This document shows positions 23,435-35,210 of a stretch of 64,000 bases of DNA, in pieces. This DNA is from Sorghum bicolor (taxonomy: Eukaryota; Streptophyta; Magnoliopsida; Poales; Poaceae): positions 51,480,049 through 51,544,048 of the forward strand of contig NC_012870.2 in NCBI RefSeq assembly GCF_000003195.3, read 5' to 3'. Positions within the stretch are counted from its first letter, which is position 1, and each line of letters opens with the position of its first letter. The translations under genes were made by a program, and so were the position numbers. The notes beneath the pieces are model-generated. The model was given only the letters and a program-made list of their open reading frames with translations. It had not been told where the DNA came from and made no database searches.

Positions 23435-24296
23435 ATGGAAATTGAATCTCAACTTTTATATCAATATGGGGCACCATCGGGATCGTACCTCCAGCCAAAA
23501 GAATCTTGTAAACCTATTACATCATCTGGCTATGAGCTACGCCCGGGACTACTCAAATTAGTTCAAGAACATATTTTTTCTGGTAATTCTAGTGAAAAAC
23601 CCTATTCCCATTTAGCTGATTTTGAGCAGACATGTTCACGTCTAAATATTAAGGGCATGGCCGGTGAAACTCTAAGGTAGAAACTCTTTCCATTTTCATT
23701 AACGGGTCGAGCTAAGAAATGGTATAATCGCCATGTTGGAAATAGTCAAGGAGACTGGGATATATTATGAAAAGACTTTTGCCTTAAATATTATTCTAGT
23801 AGAAAAGGTCGCTAAACTTTGGTTTGAAATTATATAATTCAAACAATTAGACAATGAATCGCTAGGCAAGGCTTGGGATCGTTTTGATTGCTTTGTAAAT
23901 TCTGGACCTAATCTTGCTTTACGAGAACCTATGCTTTTGCAACATTTCTTTTTAGGCCTTAATGATAAAAATCAAGAATACCTTAATTTGGCCTCGGGAG
24001 GAGCATTTATGCATATTACTGTTAATCATGCTAAAACTATTCTTACTAATATTTTAAATGATCTCCCCAAAGAAAAGGTAGAGTTGTTAGAAGAAGAATC
24101 TCAGTTAGCTGAAAATAAAGTTTTACTTGATTCATCTCAATCTATAGTTGAATTAGCTAATGAGACAGAGATAACTCCAAATTCTGAATGGATGTTTGAA
24201 ATTGAGGATGATTTCTTTGATGATTTTGGTAATACTACATTTTATCATAAGATTATTCAACCCCAACAATCTAGGGATTTTAATCCTAATTTCTGA
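23435..24296 (+). pseudogene. Element I gag, broken
   Basis: An ATG at 23435 opens 81 codons of the gag N-terminus, followed by a stop. The retrotransposon-gag domain continues as KLFPFSLTGRAKKWYN and, after further frame changes, the LNLASGGAF region (to about 24010) and an acidic tail. The same domain is seen in element II at 34060-34440, so the two are related. Gag would form the virus-like particle, but this copy cannot make it. Confidence 0.8.
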
Positions 24297-24309
24297 TGAT
24301 TTAAAATTT

Positions 24310-26460
24310 CTTAGAGAAGTTATAAGAGAATTAATCTTTATCATGGGTGAAGTAATTCGCTTTAATTCACCCTCGGTTATTATAAAGTTGCAAGTAGATT
24401 CACATCCTTTCGAAGCTTTATACAATCCAGTTGTAGGAGTCAACATTATGTGATATACTTTTGCTAAAGAATTTTTGAGAAACATGCCATTAATTCCTAC
24501 AAATCAATTATTAAAGAATTGTTCATGACACATTATTCCTAGCTTAGGAGTTTTGAGTGCACTTCCTATTGTTATCAATTATTTCCATATTTTGCTAAAT
24601 TTTTATATATTTGATGTGTGGGATTTTAATGTAATGATTGGAGTACCCATAATAAACTTCAAGAAGGTTGTAATGGTAAATTAGACATTAAATTTGGGAA
24701 ATGATTTAGTTTTTCAATGCCTAACTCATACAGTAAAAGTTAAAGTAGAACCCCTTCCTGAATTAGATCAAATAGAAGAGGTTAAGTCATCCGAATTCGA
24801 TAATTTTAGTCAATCTGATTTAGAAAATGATACCCAGTTCTTCATCGAAGAAGAGGAAGAGGATCCTATTAATTCTGAACCTTTTGATGAATCACTAGAG
24901 CCACTTACACCTCCTATTGAGCTCAAACCACTACCTTCTGGACTTAAATATGTTTTTCTAAATAATGATAAAAAATATCATGTGATTATAAGTGATAAAC
25001 TCTCAGAAGAAAATTATAAACTAATGACTGTGCTGCCTTTGGTTATTCACTCCAAGACCTAAAAGGCATTAGCCCTGTTCTTTGCACTCATCGCATACCA
25101 ACCAATCCGGAGATTACACCTTCGAGAGAGCCTCAGCGTAGACTCAAGAATACGATGAGAGAAGTAGTAAAGAAAGAGGTCTTAAAACTTTTGCATGCAA
25201 GGATTATATATCCTGTACCGCACAGTGAGTGGGTAAGTCTTGTGCAAGTTGTACCTAAAAAGAGAGGAATAACAGTTGTCCAAAATTATAAAAATGAATT
25301 AATACCTCAAAGAACTGTTACCAGATGGCGAATGTGCATAGATTATAGGAAACTCAACAAGGCAACAAAGAAAGATCATTTTCCTCTACCTTTCATTGAT
25401 GAGATGCTAGATCGTTTAGCCAATCATTCTTTCTTTTGTTTTCTTGATGGTTATTCAGGATATCACCAAATCTCTATCCACCCTGATGATCAAAGCAAAA
25501 CCACAATTACATGTCCCTATGGAACTTATGCTTATCGTAGAATGCCTTTTGGATTATGTAATGCACCCACTTATTTCCAAAGATGCATGATGTCAATATT
25601 TTCTGATATGATAGAAAAGATCATGAAAGTTTTTATGGATGACTTTTCAGTTTATGGGAAAACTTTTGATGATTGTTTAGAAAATTTAGATAAGGTTTTA
25701 CAAAGACGTGAAGAAAAACACTTAGTCTTCAATTAGGAGAAATGTCATTTTATGGTTAGAGAGGGAATAGTGTTAGGACACTTTGTGGTAGAAAGAGGTA
25801 TAGAGGTAGATAAAGCTAAAATTGAAGTGATCAAACAGCTACCTCCATCTGTTAATATAAAAGGAATCTGAAGCTTTCTTGGTCATTGTGGTTTTTATCG
25901 TAGATTTATAAGAAATTTCTCACAAATTGCTAGGCCAATGACTAGATTGTTAGCTAAGGATGTACCTTTTGAATTTGATGACGAATGCTTAGAATCATTT
26001 AATATTCTTAAGGAAGCACTCACATCAGCACCAATCATTCAACCCCCTCATTGGTCTTTACCTTTTGAAATTATGTGTGATGCTAGTGATTATGCTGTAG
26101 GCGCAGTCTTAGGGAAAACAAAAGATAAAATGCATCATGCAATTGCTTATACTAGCAAAACAATGGCAGAAGGATAATTAAATTATGCAACCACTAAAAA
26201 AGAACTTTTACCTATTGTTTTTGCTATTGATAAATTTAGGTCTTATGTAGTTGGAGCTAAAATAATTGTTTATTCTGACCATGCTGTTCTTAATATTTGC
26301 TCACTAAGAAAGATGCTAAACCACGATTAATAAGATGGATCTTATTACTTCAAGAATTTGATTTGGAAATTAAAGATAGAAAAGGTGTAGAAAATCTTGT
26401 TGCTGATCATTTGTCTAGGATGTATTTTAAAGAACGAGTTACCTATTAATGACTCATTAA
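24310..26460 (+). pseudogene. Element I protease / reverse transcriptase / RNase H, broken
   Basis: The protease region has decayed (24360-24690). An acidic linker (24694-25062) follows. Reverse transcriptase lies at 25155-25736, with WRMCIDYRKLNKATKKDHFP, MPFGLCNAPTYFQRCM and the catalytic FMDDF box (normally Y/FxDD). A TAG ends that frame. The RNase H segment FEIMCDASDYAVGAVLG follows at about 26060-26110, with [12 protein letters not shown] residues near 26400. Premature stops occur at about 25735, 25870 and 26175. Confidence 0.9.
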
Positions 26461-26469
26461 GAGATGACA

Positions 26470-28242
26470 TGTTGTTTAAAGTGACCAAAATAGATCCTTG
26501 GTACGCGAATATTGTCAACTTTATGGTTGCAAGATTCGTATCACCAGGAGAAAATAAGAGGAAGCTCATTTATGAAAGTCGTCTCCACATATGGGATCCA
26601 CCCTATCTCTTTCGGGTATGCTCACATGGGTTGCTTAGAATATGTGTACCAGTGGAGGAGGGCATGCAGATCATTTAGAAATGTCATTCATCACCATATG
26701 GAGGTCATTATGGGGTATTCCGTACTCATGCAAAAATTTGGCAGAGTAGTTTCTTCTGGCCAACCATGTGCGAAGACACCAAAGATTTTATCCGAAGATG
26801 TGGGCCATATCTAATGTTATCCTAAACGCTAAACGGTAAACTGTCGGTCACCCCTTCGTTTAGCGTTTAAACTGTTTAGACGGTGTTTAAATGGATTAAA
26901 ACGGTCTAAACGGTTTTACACAATATTACAAAAATATGCATATTTTTAATATAAAATCAATCATTCTACCATTTATACATATTTATGCAACTAAAAAACC
27001 ATTTATTTTATTATGTATATATGTTTATGCATGTTAGAAGAATCAAATATACATATTTATGCACGTAAAAAATCAATTTCATATTTATAAATATAATTAA
27101 TTTAAGTATACAAATTGTTGATCTAAAATTCAACTAGATTCACCTAGTGCTTTCCTAAACGGCCGCTTAAACAACCGTTTAGCACGTTTAATACCGTTTA
27201 CAACCGTTCCGTTTAGAACGTTTAGACTGTTTTTCTCGTTTTTTGACCGTTTAAACGGTCAACCGTTTAATTTCCTATTTACCGCTAAACAAAACAGTTT
27301 TGCCACCGGTTACCATTTAATGACCGTTTAATCGGCCGTTTAGGCGAACATAGGCCATATCAGAGGTACGGAAATATCACTACTAGAGATGTTATGCCAC
27401 TCACCAACAATCTTCAGATAGAGCTCTTTGATGTTTGGGGAATTGATTACATGGGACCATTTGTGAAATCACGGAATTATGAGTATATTTTGGTGGCAGT
27501 TGACTATGTATCCAAGTGGATAGAAGCCATGCCATGCAAAAAGGCTGACGCAAGACACTCAAAGAGGATGTTTGAAGAGGATATATTTCTGAGGTTTGGA
27601 ACACCTAGGATGGTTATAAGTGATGGAGGAACACATTTCACTGATAAAAAGTTTCACTTATACCTACGACATAATATCGCTACTCCATATCATCCTCAGA
27701 CAAGTGGCTAGGCAGATACATCAAATAAACAAATCAAAAACATTCTCTAGAAAACAGTAAATAAAATGGGAACTTTATGGAAGGATCAGTTACCAAATGC
27801 ATTATGGGCATACCGGATAGCTTATAAAACACCTTTGCGTATGTCACCATATCAATTGGTATATGGTAAGACCTGTCACTTGCCAGTCGAACTAGAACAT
27901 AAAGCTCATTGGGCTATCAAAAGATGGAATATGGATTTTGAAGCCGCTGGAGAGAAAAGAAAAATGCAATTATCAGAACTAGAAGAATGGAGAGAAAAGG
28001 CGTATCACAATTCGAAGATCTACAAAGAGCAAACAAAGAGATGGCATGACAAGAGGATCAAGAAGAAGGAATTTGCACCCAGAGATAACGTATTACTTTT
28101 TAATTCCAGATTCAAATTATTTAGGCTTGGAAAATTGAGGAGCAAATGGGAAGGACCCTTCACCGTCGTGAATTCATCACCACACGGAGTAGTAACTCTA
28201 CAATCAAGCGAAGGTACGTTATTCAAGGTAAATGGACACTGA
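26470..28242 (+). pseudogene. Element I integrase, split by a DNA-transposon insertion
   Basis: The N-terminal part runs to the CGPY block at about 26800-26811. A 541-bp insertion with a 9-bp TSD then interrupts it, and coding resumes at 27362. The catalytic core is visible: [19 protein letters not shown], then SDGGTHF and TPYHPQTSG (the D,D-35-E region). A TAG follows SG and another follows KNIL. The C-terminal part (27766-28242) has the [18 protein letters not shown] block and a chromodomain-less tail ending in FKVNGH. It is not functional. Confidence 0.9.
26803..27361. mobile_element. 541-bp non-autonomous TIR element in integrase, 9-bp TSD
   Basis: GGCCATATC occurs at 26803-26811 and 27353-27361. 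The insert ends are near-inverted: the left has ATGTTATCCTAAACG, and the complement of the right has ATGTTCGCCTAAACG. Both subterminal regions are full of GTTTAAACGG/CCGTTTA motifs flanking a very AT-rich centre. A 9-bp duplication fits Mutator-like elements, and an 8-bp duplication (hAT) is possible if one base matches by chance. No protein is encoded. Confidence 0.8.
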
Positions 28243-28698
28243 CTTAAACTTTATTTAGAACCATTTGATTAAAGAGTAATTGATGAGATAGAATTTATCC
28301 AATTACCACCATATTAAGCTCTATTTATTCCAATACTAAAATTTATTCGAAAACACATCTAACAAAAAATAGGAAGAGTCTAAAGGCACCACGCATAAGG
28401 GCACCCTAAGCGGGCCCCTGGTGGGGCCGGTCGGTGCCTATGTGGGGCTGGTCGGCGCCCCCTTACCGCCTCTCGTCCCGACATTCGTTCCCTATCCTTC
28501 TACACCCTTCCTACAGATATTCGCACATAATCCACTTGTAATCGGATATTCTTTAGTACGGATCCCATAGAGCTTAGAATCTATCCTCATCCTGTCTCCT
28601 GAAAACCCATATAAATATGTATCTAGATCCTCCTCAATAGTATCCCATAACCATCCACCTCTTTCCCAGAGAAGCTCTCCAATCTAGATCTATTAGCA

Positions 28699-29367
28699 AT
28701 GGCGGACAAGGTAGTCGTCTCCCACGGCGCGGACTTCAACAACATCCCTAGCAATGACTCAAAGGCCCTCATCCTCGCACAACCGAAGCCTCTCGCCGTT
28801 GTGCCACCGAAGCATGTCGCTACAGTACCCCAGCGTTATGAGCAAGCCTAATGTATACAAGAACCATCTGATCCTTCTCCTACAAGGCGATTGCTGCAAG
28901 AAATTGCTAATGGGAAGCAGGTTGCTATCCCCAAGGGTACTTCGCTTCTTCAACCTAGGGAGAATGAACGGCTCTTGTCGGTCCAAACCGACAAGAATGG
29001 GAAGCTGATCTATGCCAAATACACCACCGCTCGTCCGGTTATCCAAGGGGTTCATGCTAACGCTAATGAAGTATACTATGTTGAGCATATCGCACCGACA
29101 CCTAATCCCAAGAGGAAGAGAGCAACATCAGCATTAGCACTGGAGAAAGTTCCTAAGCAGCCAGCCCCTACCTTACGCACCATCAACGAGAAGCTTGAAG
29201 GCCTCTCTGAAATTGTCAGGGGGATGGAGAAGTCCAACTGTCTAAGGGAGAAACTCATAGAAGGCATGGACAAGCAGTTAGGGATCAGCTTCAAATTGAT
29301 CCGCAGCCTCAAGAGCGATAAAGATAAGCTTGAAGCAGAGATTGCAGCCCTTCATGAAGAAATTTAG
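28699..29367 (+). pseudogene. Unassigned ORF downstream of element I integrase, one stop
   Basis: An ATG at 28699 opens a frame that continues to 29367 with a single in-frame TAA near 28849, about 222 codons in all. The product is not recognised. The N-terminal part is unremarkable. The middle has a basic patch (PNPKRKR at about 29105). The last 70 residues are charged and heptad-like, with leucines, suggesting a coiled coil (LEGLSEIVRGMEKSN, LRSLKSDKDKLEAEIAALHE). It sits where Athila elements carry an env-like or extra ORF, but no signal peptide or membrane segment is seen, so env is not supported. It is much better preserved than the neighbouring pol. Confidence 0.55.
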
Positions 29368-29405
29368 GGCCTCAACAATAAAGGGCAACCATAGTTGCCC
29401 AGTTA

Positions 29406-29768
29406 GGCCAGTCTTAGTGGCCCGTTTCAATGCACTGTTTCCAAAACAAATTCGCTGACAGGACATCAATTAAATGAATAATGAAACAACCTCCACAATG
29501 CATGAGTTTCACTTTGATGTTTCCTAGGCTGGGTAAAGCATTTAAGTACTGCAAAATGATTGGATCACATGCAACATGGTGAAACAATTTAGCCCTCTGT
29601 GGGGATTTCATCGTGTTTCACCGCGTGGGAAACAACACCCATGGGGTTTCACCATGGTGAAACTACTTCCTTCTCTCTCCTCTTCGTTTCATACAAAAAG
29701 TGCAGTTTTGCTGACATGATGCTCTAATAAATGTGCATGACATCCTGGTGAAACCCCCACTGAGACTC
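29406..29768. mobile_element. Possible Tourist-like MITE in element I
   Basis: The left end is GGCCAGTCTTAGTGGCCCG. The complement of the right end contains GAGTCTCAGTGGGGGTTTCA. The interior repeats GTTTCA/TGAAAC. The terminal pattern resembles the better-preserved MITE at 46496-46679. No clean TSD was found, so the boundaries are approximate. Confidence 0.5.
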
Positions 29769-31083
29769 AATCGAGTCATAAAGAATTTTATTAGGACAAA
29801 GCCTATTGAGCTAGGGCAGTCGTTAGCTCAGTTGTTAAAGCGTCTATCAAATTATATCACCACCATGAATAAATAAAGTGCCTTATCTTTTGTCTACTCT
29901 ATTCTCTATTTTTTGTATGTGTTTGTCTCCACATATTGTGCAAGAAAGTATACATGAAAATAAGTATGGGGGAGGCACATCTCAATCACGAAACAGAAAT
30001 TCAGTCGGAAAATAGAGTAATTTGCAATACAATCGAACCAAGATCGCGCACAGCAAAGCGGGGCCCACACTGCCCAAAGGTGGGGCCAGCCGGTGCCCTG
30101 TTCGCTCGTCCCCGATCTCGCTTTGGTCACGGTGAGGTTTGAGCTATTTAAATTATAATTTCATGTATTTCATCTTTGAATTGTCATCCGAATCGAAAAT
30201 TTTTATATTACATATTTGTAAGAAATAATAACCACCGTTTAATCCATGACTCGAAAATAAATTGTATAACACTTTCCTAGAGTCATGGTTGTGAAATTTA
30301 TAGTATTTCATGTTTGCTTAAGTTATTGTGGAAAGAGAGATAGCAAAATAACAATCACTCAACTCCTGATAATTTGTCTTTGGAGATTTTCTTTCAAAAA
30401 GGTAAAAACAATTAGCTTCACCTCTCTTTGTATTGGAATCAAATAATAATCATATCATTCTATTATTATGACTTTGGTTGAGAGATTTATCATATTCCTA
30501 GTATCATAAAAATGAAATAAAAACATAATACACTCTCTTGAAGCACTATTATTTAGGAGACATGAGCTCTTCATAAAGAAATCTGAGGAAATAAAAAGGG
30601 ACAAGTGTTCGAAACCTAAAAAATAGATCACAAGGAAATAAAAAGGGACAAGTGTCCGGAACCTCGATGTGAAAAAAGAAGAAGAAAAAAGAGAGCTCAT
30701 GGTCCTTCCTACATAATATGCTAAGGAAGTGGATGATTTGTCTCATCCAGGAATATGATATTTCTCTCCCTGGTTATGAACATCAAATTAATATCACAAC
30801 CATTGATGCCACTACAATTAAGAGAAGGTTGAAGCTATATTTTATTTGCGAACTTCACTTACTCTCTAGTAGACAAAATTTAAGGAAGAGAGTAATATAT
30901 TTTAAGCTATCCTACTCTGCAATCACTATAGAATTTATGATAAGAACTTTAAATTTCCACATTGCGTGATGACTAGATCAGTTTTATATAATTTAATTTC
31001 CAAGTTTTGCATTAAATATTTACTCATCATGATAAAACCAACCTTTTTCTCGGGATGAGTAAAAGCCAAAGTGTGGGGGTAAT
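29769..31083 (+). other. Element I 3' internal region, no intact gene
   Basis: AT-rich sequence between the extra ORF and the 3' LTR. It holds two copies (30587-30617 and 30634-30667) of a motif around AAATAAAAAGGGACAAGTG that recurs in element II at 38076-38109. It ends in the purine-rich GTGTGGGGGTAAT before the LTR. A short coding-like stretch near 30718-30960 is not identifiable. Confidence 0.6.
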
Positions 31084-32246
31084 TGTTGACACCCGTTAAC
31101 TTATAAAATTTGTTAGCATTTATTTCTCCACCAGAAATGAATATCTACTAGAATAGGGTTATCACTCACAATTTCCACAAGTTTTGTATATTCTGTGTTT
31201 TCCAAGGATTATTTCAGAAAGTGCTGAAAAGAGTGATTTAAGTGCTAATTGGCCACGAAACTTAACCACGACGGAAGGATGACACCAGAGGATTCAGGAA
31301 CACTCTAGAAGACACCCGGCGCGAGGGGGGAGCCAGCAGCTGCCAGGTGGGGTCGGCCTGCCCCACCCTAGCGCCGACCGGCCCCCTATGGTTAGGGTTT
31401 GCTCCCCCCTTCCGGAAGCTTCCTCCACCACCTCTGAGGAGCCATCTCGGCCGCTTGTTAAGTCAGTTTGATCCAACGGCGCATGTCCATCACACTACGC
31501 TATAAATAGAAGGCTAGCCCCCCTAGAGGATGCCAGATCACGATATGAAGAGCCAGAGCATTAGATAGAGATCCACTAGATCTAGGCTAGCAATCAAGAT
31601 AGAGATTAGAGAGATAGAGTAGAGGAGTAGAGATTTAGAGGAGTCCCGGCCTGTCGGAGCTTCCTCAGGAGCTGTATTCATCTGAATTTGGCTCCCTCAC
31701 CCGGAACCGCGTTCTGAGGAACTTTTGTATTTACCCTTCTGATTCAAGTAAGCAACTTGTTTGTATTCGTTCTTTGGTTTGCAACTCATATTATATTGAG
31801 TACTTTGATTTGGGTAGCTCCTAGGTCGGAGTAGTGATTCGTAGCCAGACAGTGGTAGTTCGCGTAGGTGACTTTATAGCTGCGTTGATTCCTCTGTAGT
31901 CCACTTCCCGTTGATAGGATTGATAGGCTTATAGGTGCCTCATAGGGGATTACTTTGATTCTTCCCCTGTTCGGGTTACTTGCCCAATAAGATGATACTA
32001 TATAAAGTTTACCTGTCATTGGAACCATAGTATATTAGTATTTGCTCATCATCAATAGTCTTCTGGATTGATTGTACCCCCCTTAGATTAAGAAATTATA
32101 GGCTAGGTCATAAATCACCTACTGTTCCTTTGGGTTCGATATTAAAACTGGGTTGATCTTGGTGAAGTGTTGATCAGTATATATCTATGCGCTTGCAGAT
32201 AATCTGATTATAATCATTATTAGGGTGCAGTTAATTTATACCAACA
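31084..32246 (+). repeat. Element I 3' LTR
   Basis: Starts TGTTGACACCCG and ends TATACCAACA directly before the TSD copy GATAA. A TATA box is at about 31499-31508. Its last 336 bases (31911-32246) are part of the 1.56 kb segment duplicated at 40234. Confidence 0.93.
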
Positions 32247-33471
32247 GATAAATAATAAATTTATCATTTGCCAAAGAAATCAATCTATTATTTTTTAGTT
32301 CACCCAATTATAATCTATATTACGATCAAACAAAACTGTCCTTTTATAATCAATCTGCTAGATTGGAACTTTAAAATTAATCTGGTAGACTAGCCCAATA
32401 CCAAGGGGTACAGTCCTTTTATTTAGCATAAATAAAAATCAGTAGTTAACATGTTTTTCTTATTTCATAAAGGGCGGCTGGAACTTTATACAAAGGCCAA
32501 AAGTAAATAATAGCTAAAATAACATTGTTTTAAATGCACTAGTATAGAAATCAATTTCAGTAACGCCTCTCATTTTCATCAGAGATGGTTCACATAGGAA
32601 ACCGTCTCTAACCATATCATTGGGCACTGTAGCTTATGATAGAATTCATAACTAGGTACATCTGTCTTTTTAGGTTTAGCATTGTTTTTCTTTGTTTTGT
32701 ATCTTATACAGGGTATTTCAAGACTCACCACACTCCAATCAGAATCAAATTAATCAAATAGGAACCTCACATTATTTCTTGAGAGTTATGGCTAACAAAG
32801 CTCTATGAGAATTATCTATTCCAAGCACCGAGAATATCCGCACTGGACCCACATTCGACACCAATGATTCAGAATTTAAGCTTAGGCCAAGTCTCATCAA
32901 CATGGTACAAGCTACACCATTTAGTGGAAAGAAACATGAAGATGCAACTACACATCTATAGAATTTTCTAGAGATTGCAAGCATCATCGTTGTCAAAGAC
33001 ATTGATCAAGACACCATACTACTCTGTTTATTCCCATTCTCACTCTTGGGAAGAGCGAAGTAGTGGTTTTATTCCAATAAATAAGACATCAACACATGTG
33101 AGAAGTGTTCAAAAGCCTTTCTAGAGAAGTTCTTCCTAGTGGGCAGGACCAATTCCTTAAGAGGAAAGATTACCAATTTTCAACCATAAAATGGAGAAAC
33201 CATTCTAGATGCATGGGAGTGTTACCAAGAACACATTTCACATTGTCCCCATCAGGAAATAGAGTGATGGTTGCTTATGCAATGCATTTGTAATGGATTA
33301 ATTTAGAAATCTTGTGATCAACTGGGTGCGAATGCTAGTGGATCATTTACAGCACTCACTGGTGGAAAAGCTGAAATCCTTATGGAAAGAATTGAAGAAA
33401 ACCAAAGTTGGTCACCAGATAATATTCAAGCATGCCACCAAAGTGAAGAAGCACGAGAGAAATTGTGTGCG
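31911..33471 (+). repeat. 1.56 kb direct duplication, copy A
   Basis: Begins TTGATAGGATTGATAGGCTT inside the element I 3' LTR. It runs through the GATAA TSD and into the element III gag relic, ending AAATTGTGTGCG immediately before the element II LTR. Copy B is 40234-41793. By eye the copies differ at roughly 20 positions. It also contains an inverted repeat, AGAGATGGTT...AACCGTCTCT, at about 32581-32609. Confidence 0.95.
32788..33471 (+). pseudogene. Element III gag relic, 5' piece (copy A)
   Basis: From an ATG at 32788 the frame reads a Ty3-type gag N-terminus with GPTFDTND, LRPSLINMVQATPFSG and LFPFSLLGRAK (about 33030-33060). Stops interrupt it, including TGA at codon 7, which copy B shares. 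It is the 5' part of an old retroelement whose continuation appears only after copy B. Element II replaces its continuation at 33472. Confidence 0.8.
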
Positions 33472-34052
33472 TGTTGACGGTCCTTGAGTATCAAATTTAA
33501 TTATCAAATAAACAAAGAAAAGGATCCAAATGAAATCAACATCTAGACTTAGAGTTTTATCTGATAGAATTCCACGAGTTTTGGTGTTTGTCTATTTCTG
33601 CAGGGGGTTATCAGGAAATACGGAAGAAAGGCCCACACGTCGGGATTACATAGAGATATTAACGTGCCGTGCAATTATCTTACATCTAGAAGACTCTAGA
33701 AGCCACGGGAAGGAAGCGGAGGCCGAACGGGGCCAGAGGCAGGGCGCCCGCCCTCCTGCCCTGGGCGCCCGCCCTGACTTGGAGCCCAATCAGGACTCTT
33801 TCTCTCGGGAGATCTCCACCGAACTAAAGGATCAAGAATAACCGTTCAATCAATGTCGGTTTGATCCGACGGCCCAGGTTCACTTGAGGGGACTATATAA
33901 CCAGACCCCCTGGCCCCTGGAGGAGGCATCCCTTGATCATTATTCATTATTCATAGACAGAGCAAAAGCTAGGGTTTAGAGATGAGAGCTCTCCTCTCTT
34001 CTCTAAACTAGAGTAGATCTAGATAGTAGCAAGATGGAGAGCGAAGGAGGAT
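33472..34052 (+). repeat. Element II 5' LTR, truncated
   Basis: Matches the first 580 bases of the 3' LTR (38890-39470), with about a dozen substitutions seen by eye. Alignment stops after GCGAAGGAGGAT, where the 3' LTR continues TAGAGGAGAGG but this copy enters gag. TATA box CTATATAA at 33893-33900. Confidence 0.92.
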
Positions 34053-34059
34053 AGAAGGA

Positions 34060-35210
34060 ATGTCCGATGAGACCCTCAAATGGAAGCTCTTTCCGTTCTC
34101 TTTAACGGGAAAAGCTAGAAATTGGTACAAACTCAAAGTAGGGAGTGTTCATGGAGATTGGAAGGAGTTATATAGTAGTTTTCTTTCTAAATATTTTCCA
34201 ATCTCCAAAGTGGCAGAACTTCGGCGTGAGATTATTTCTTTTAAGCAACTGGAAGAGGAATCTCTTAGGAAATCATGGGACCGCTTTATTAACCTTACTC
34301 TCACTGGCCCAAAGCTTTCTATTCCAGAAGAAGTTCTTCTAATTCACTTTTTTGAGGGCCTTAGTGGGGAAAATAAGCAAACCTTGAATACAGCCTCTAG
34401 AGGATCCTTCTATCACCTACTGCTAGTGAAGCTTGGAATTTGATTGATTTATTAAGTGGAAAGTCTCCTAGATTTTATATCCCTCAGAAAGAGACAGAAC
34501 CAGTTCCTAGACAAGAAGAAGAAGTTTCGATAGCCAGATCACAACCACTTCAATTCCAAACTTTAGCTATCGATCCTAAACCATCAATACCCCAAAATTC
34601 TTCAAGAGAGGAAGGAATTCCGACCTTAAATCTTTCAGATGCTGATGGTTTAGACTTCTGGTTCCATAAGAGACCTTCAAGCAGGGATAATTCAAATCCT
34701 CGCAATAATGGTTCTCTTAGAGAATGTCCTGGTTCCTATTATGAAGAAGTCGAGGATGACACATCAAGTAAAGGAGAGCTAAGCCATATTGAAAATTCTA
34801 ACACCTCCCCTTTCCTGATCACAAGTTCTAAATGGCTAGAATGTGTAGAATGGATGGATAAGGAAGAAGCCTTAATGAATTCTGACTTTGGTTCAATTTC
34901 AAATGGTGAGTTCTTGACTCCCTTTGAAGATGGGATTCATCCAACTATAGGAGAGGACATAGGTGAGACCAATCCAAGAGAAACTCTGAACATTCAGATT
35001 GGAGACGAAGATAACATTAATGAGCATGGAATTTATTTCATAGCCACTTTGTTTACTCCATGCTCATATGTAACACCTTCCCAATCTATTGGTCTCTCCA
35101 ACATCACCACATTTGAGATCTCCAATCCCCTCTTCCTTTCTATTTATAAAAACTTTAAAAGGGCGGTTGTCGATGCATATGTCTATAATAAATATTGCAG
35201 ATCTCGTTGA
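34060..35210 (+). pseudogene. Element II gag, N-terminally truncated and frameshifted
   Basis: The frame from 34060 carries the core retrotransposon-gag domain, with KLFPFSLTGKARNWYK, ISFKQLEEESLRKSWDRF and LSIPEEVLLIHFFEGL. It shifts frame near 34412-34420 and continues as a 256-codon acidic, Ser/Pro-rich tail ending at 35210. The true gag start is lost in the deletion at 34052. Gag from such non-autonomous elements normally relies on pol supplied by relatives. Loss of the 5' LTR end and primer site means this copy cannot move. Confidence 0.8.

Larger units (their letters stand above)
22117..32251 (+). mobile_element. Element I: full-length Athila-like Ty3 retrotransposon, TSD GATAA
   Basis: Two LTRs of about 1.2 kb (22122-23320 and 31084-32246) begin TGTTGACACCCG and end TATACCAACA. 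They are bracketed by GATAA at 22117-22121 and 32247-32251. A tRNA-Asp-type primer-binding site follows the left LTR, and a GTGTGGGGGTAAT purine-rich tract precedes the right LTR. The interior has gag, protease region, reverse transcriptase, RNase H and integrase, in the Ty3 order with RT before integrase. The integrase C-terminal block [18 protein letters not shown] is typical of Athila-type elements. Stops and frameshifts throughout make it non-functional. It contains two later DNA-transposon insertions. Confidence 0.93.

Noticed and set aside
28699..29367. Calling the extra ORF an envelope gene
   Set aside because: No signal peptide, membrane segment or surface-protein feature is visible. 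Position alone is not enough.
29826..29850. TAGCTCAGTTGTTAAAGCG resembles a tRNA A box
   Set aside because: No B box, no cloverleaf and no SINE-like tail follows, so it is not called as a tRNA or SINE.
32772..33002. Minus-strand frame duplicated at 41094-41324
   Set aside because: It is the antisense shadow of the element III gag and appears twice only because the segment is duplicated.
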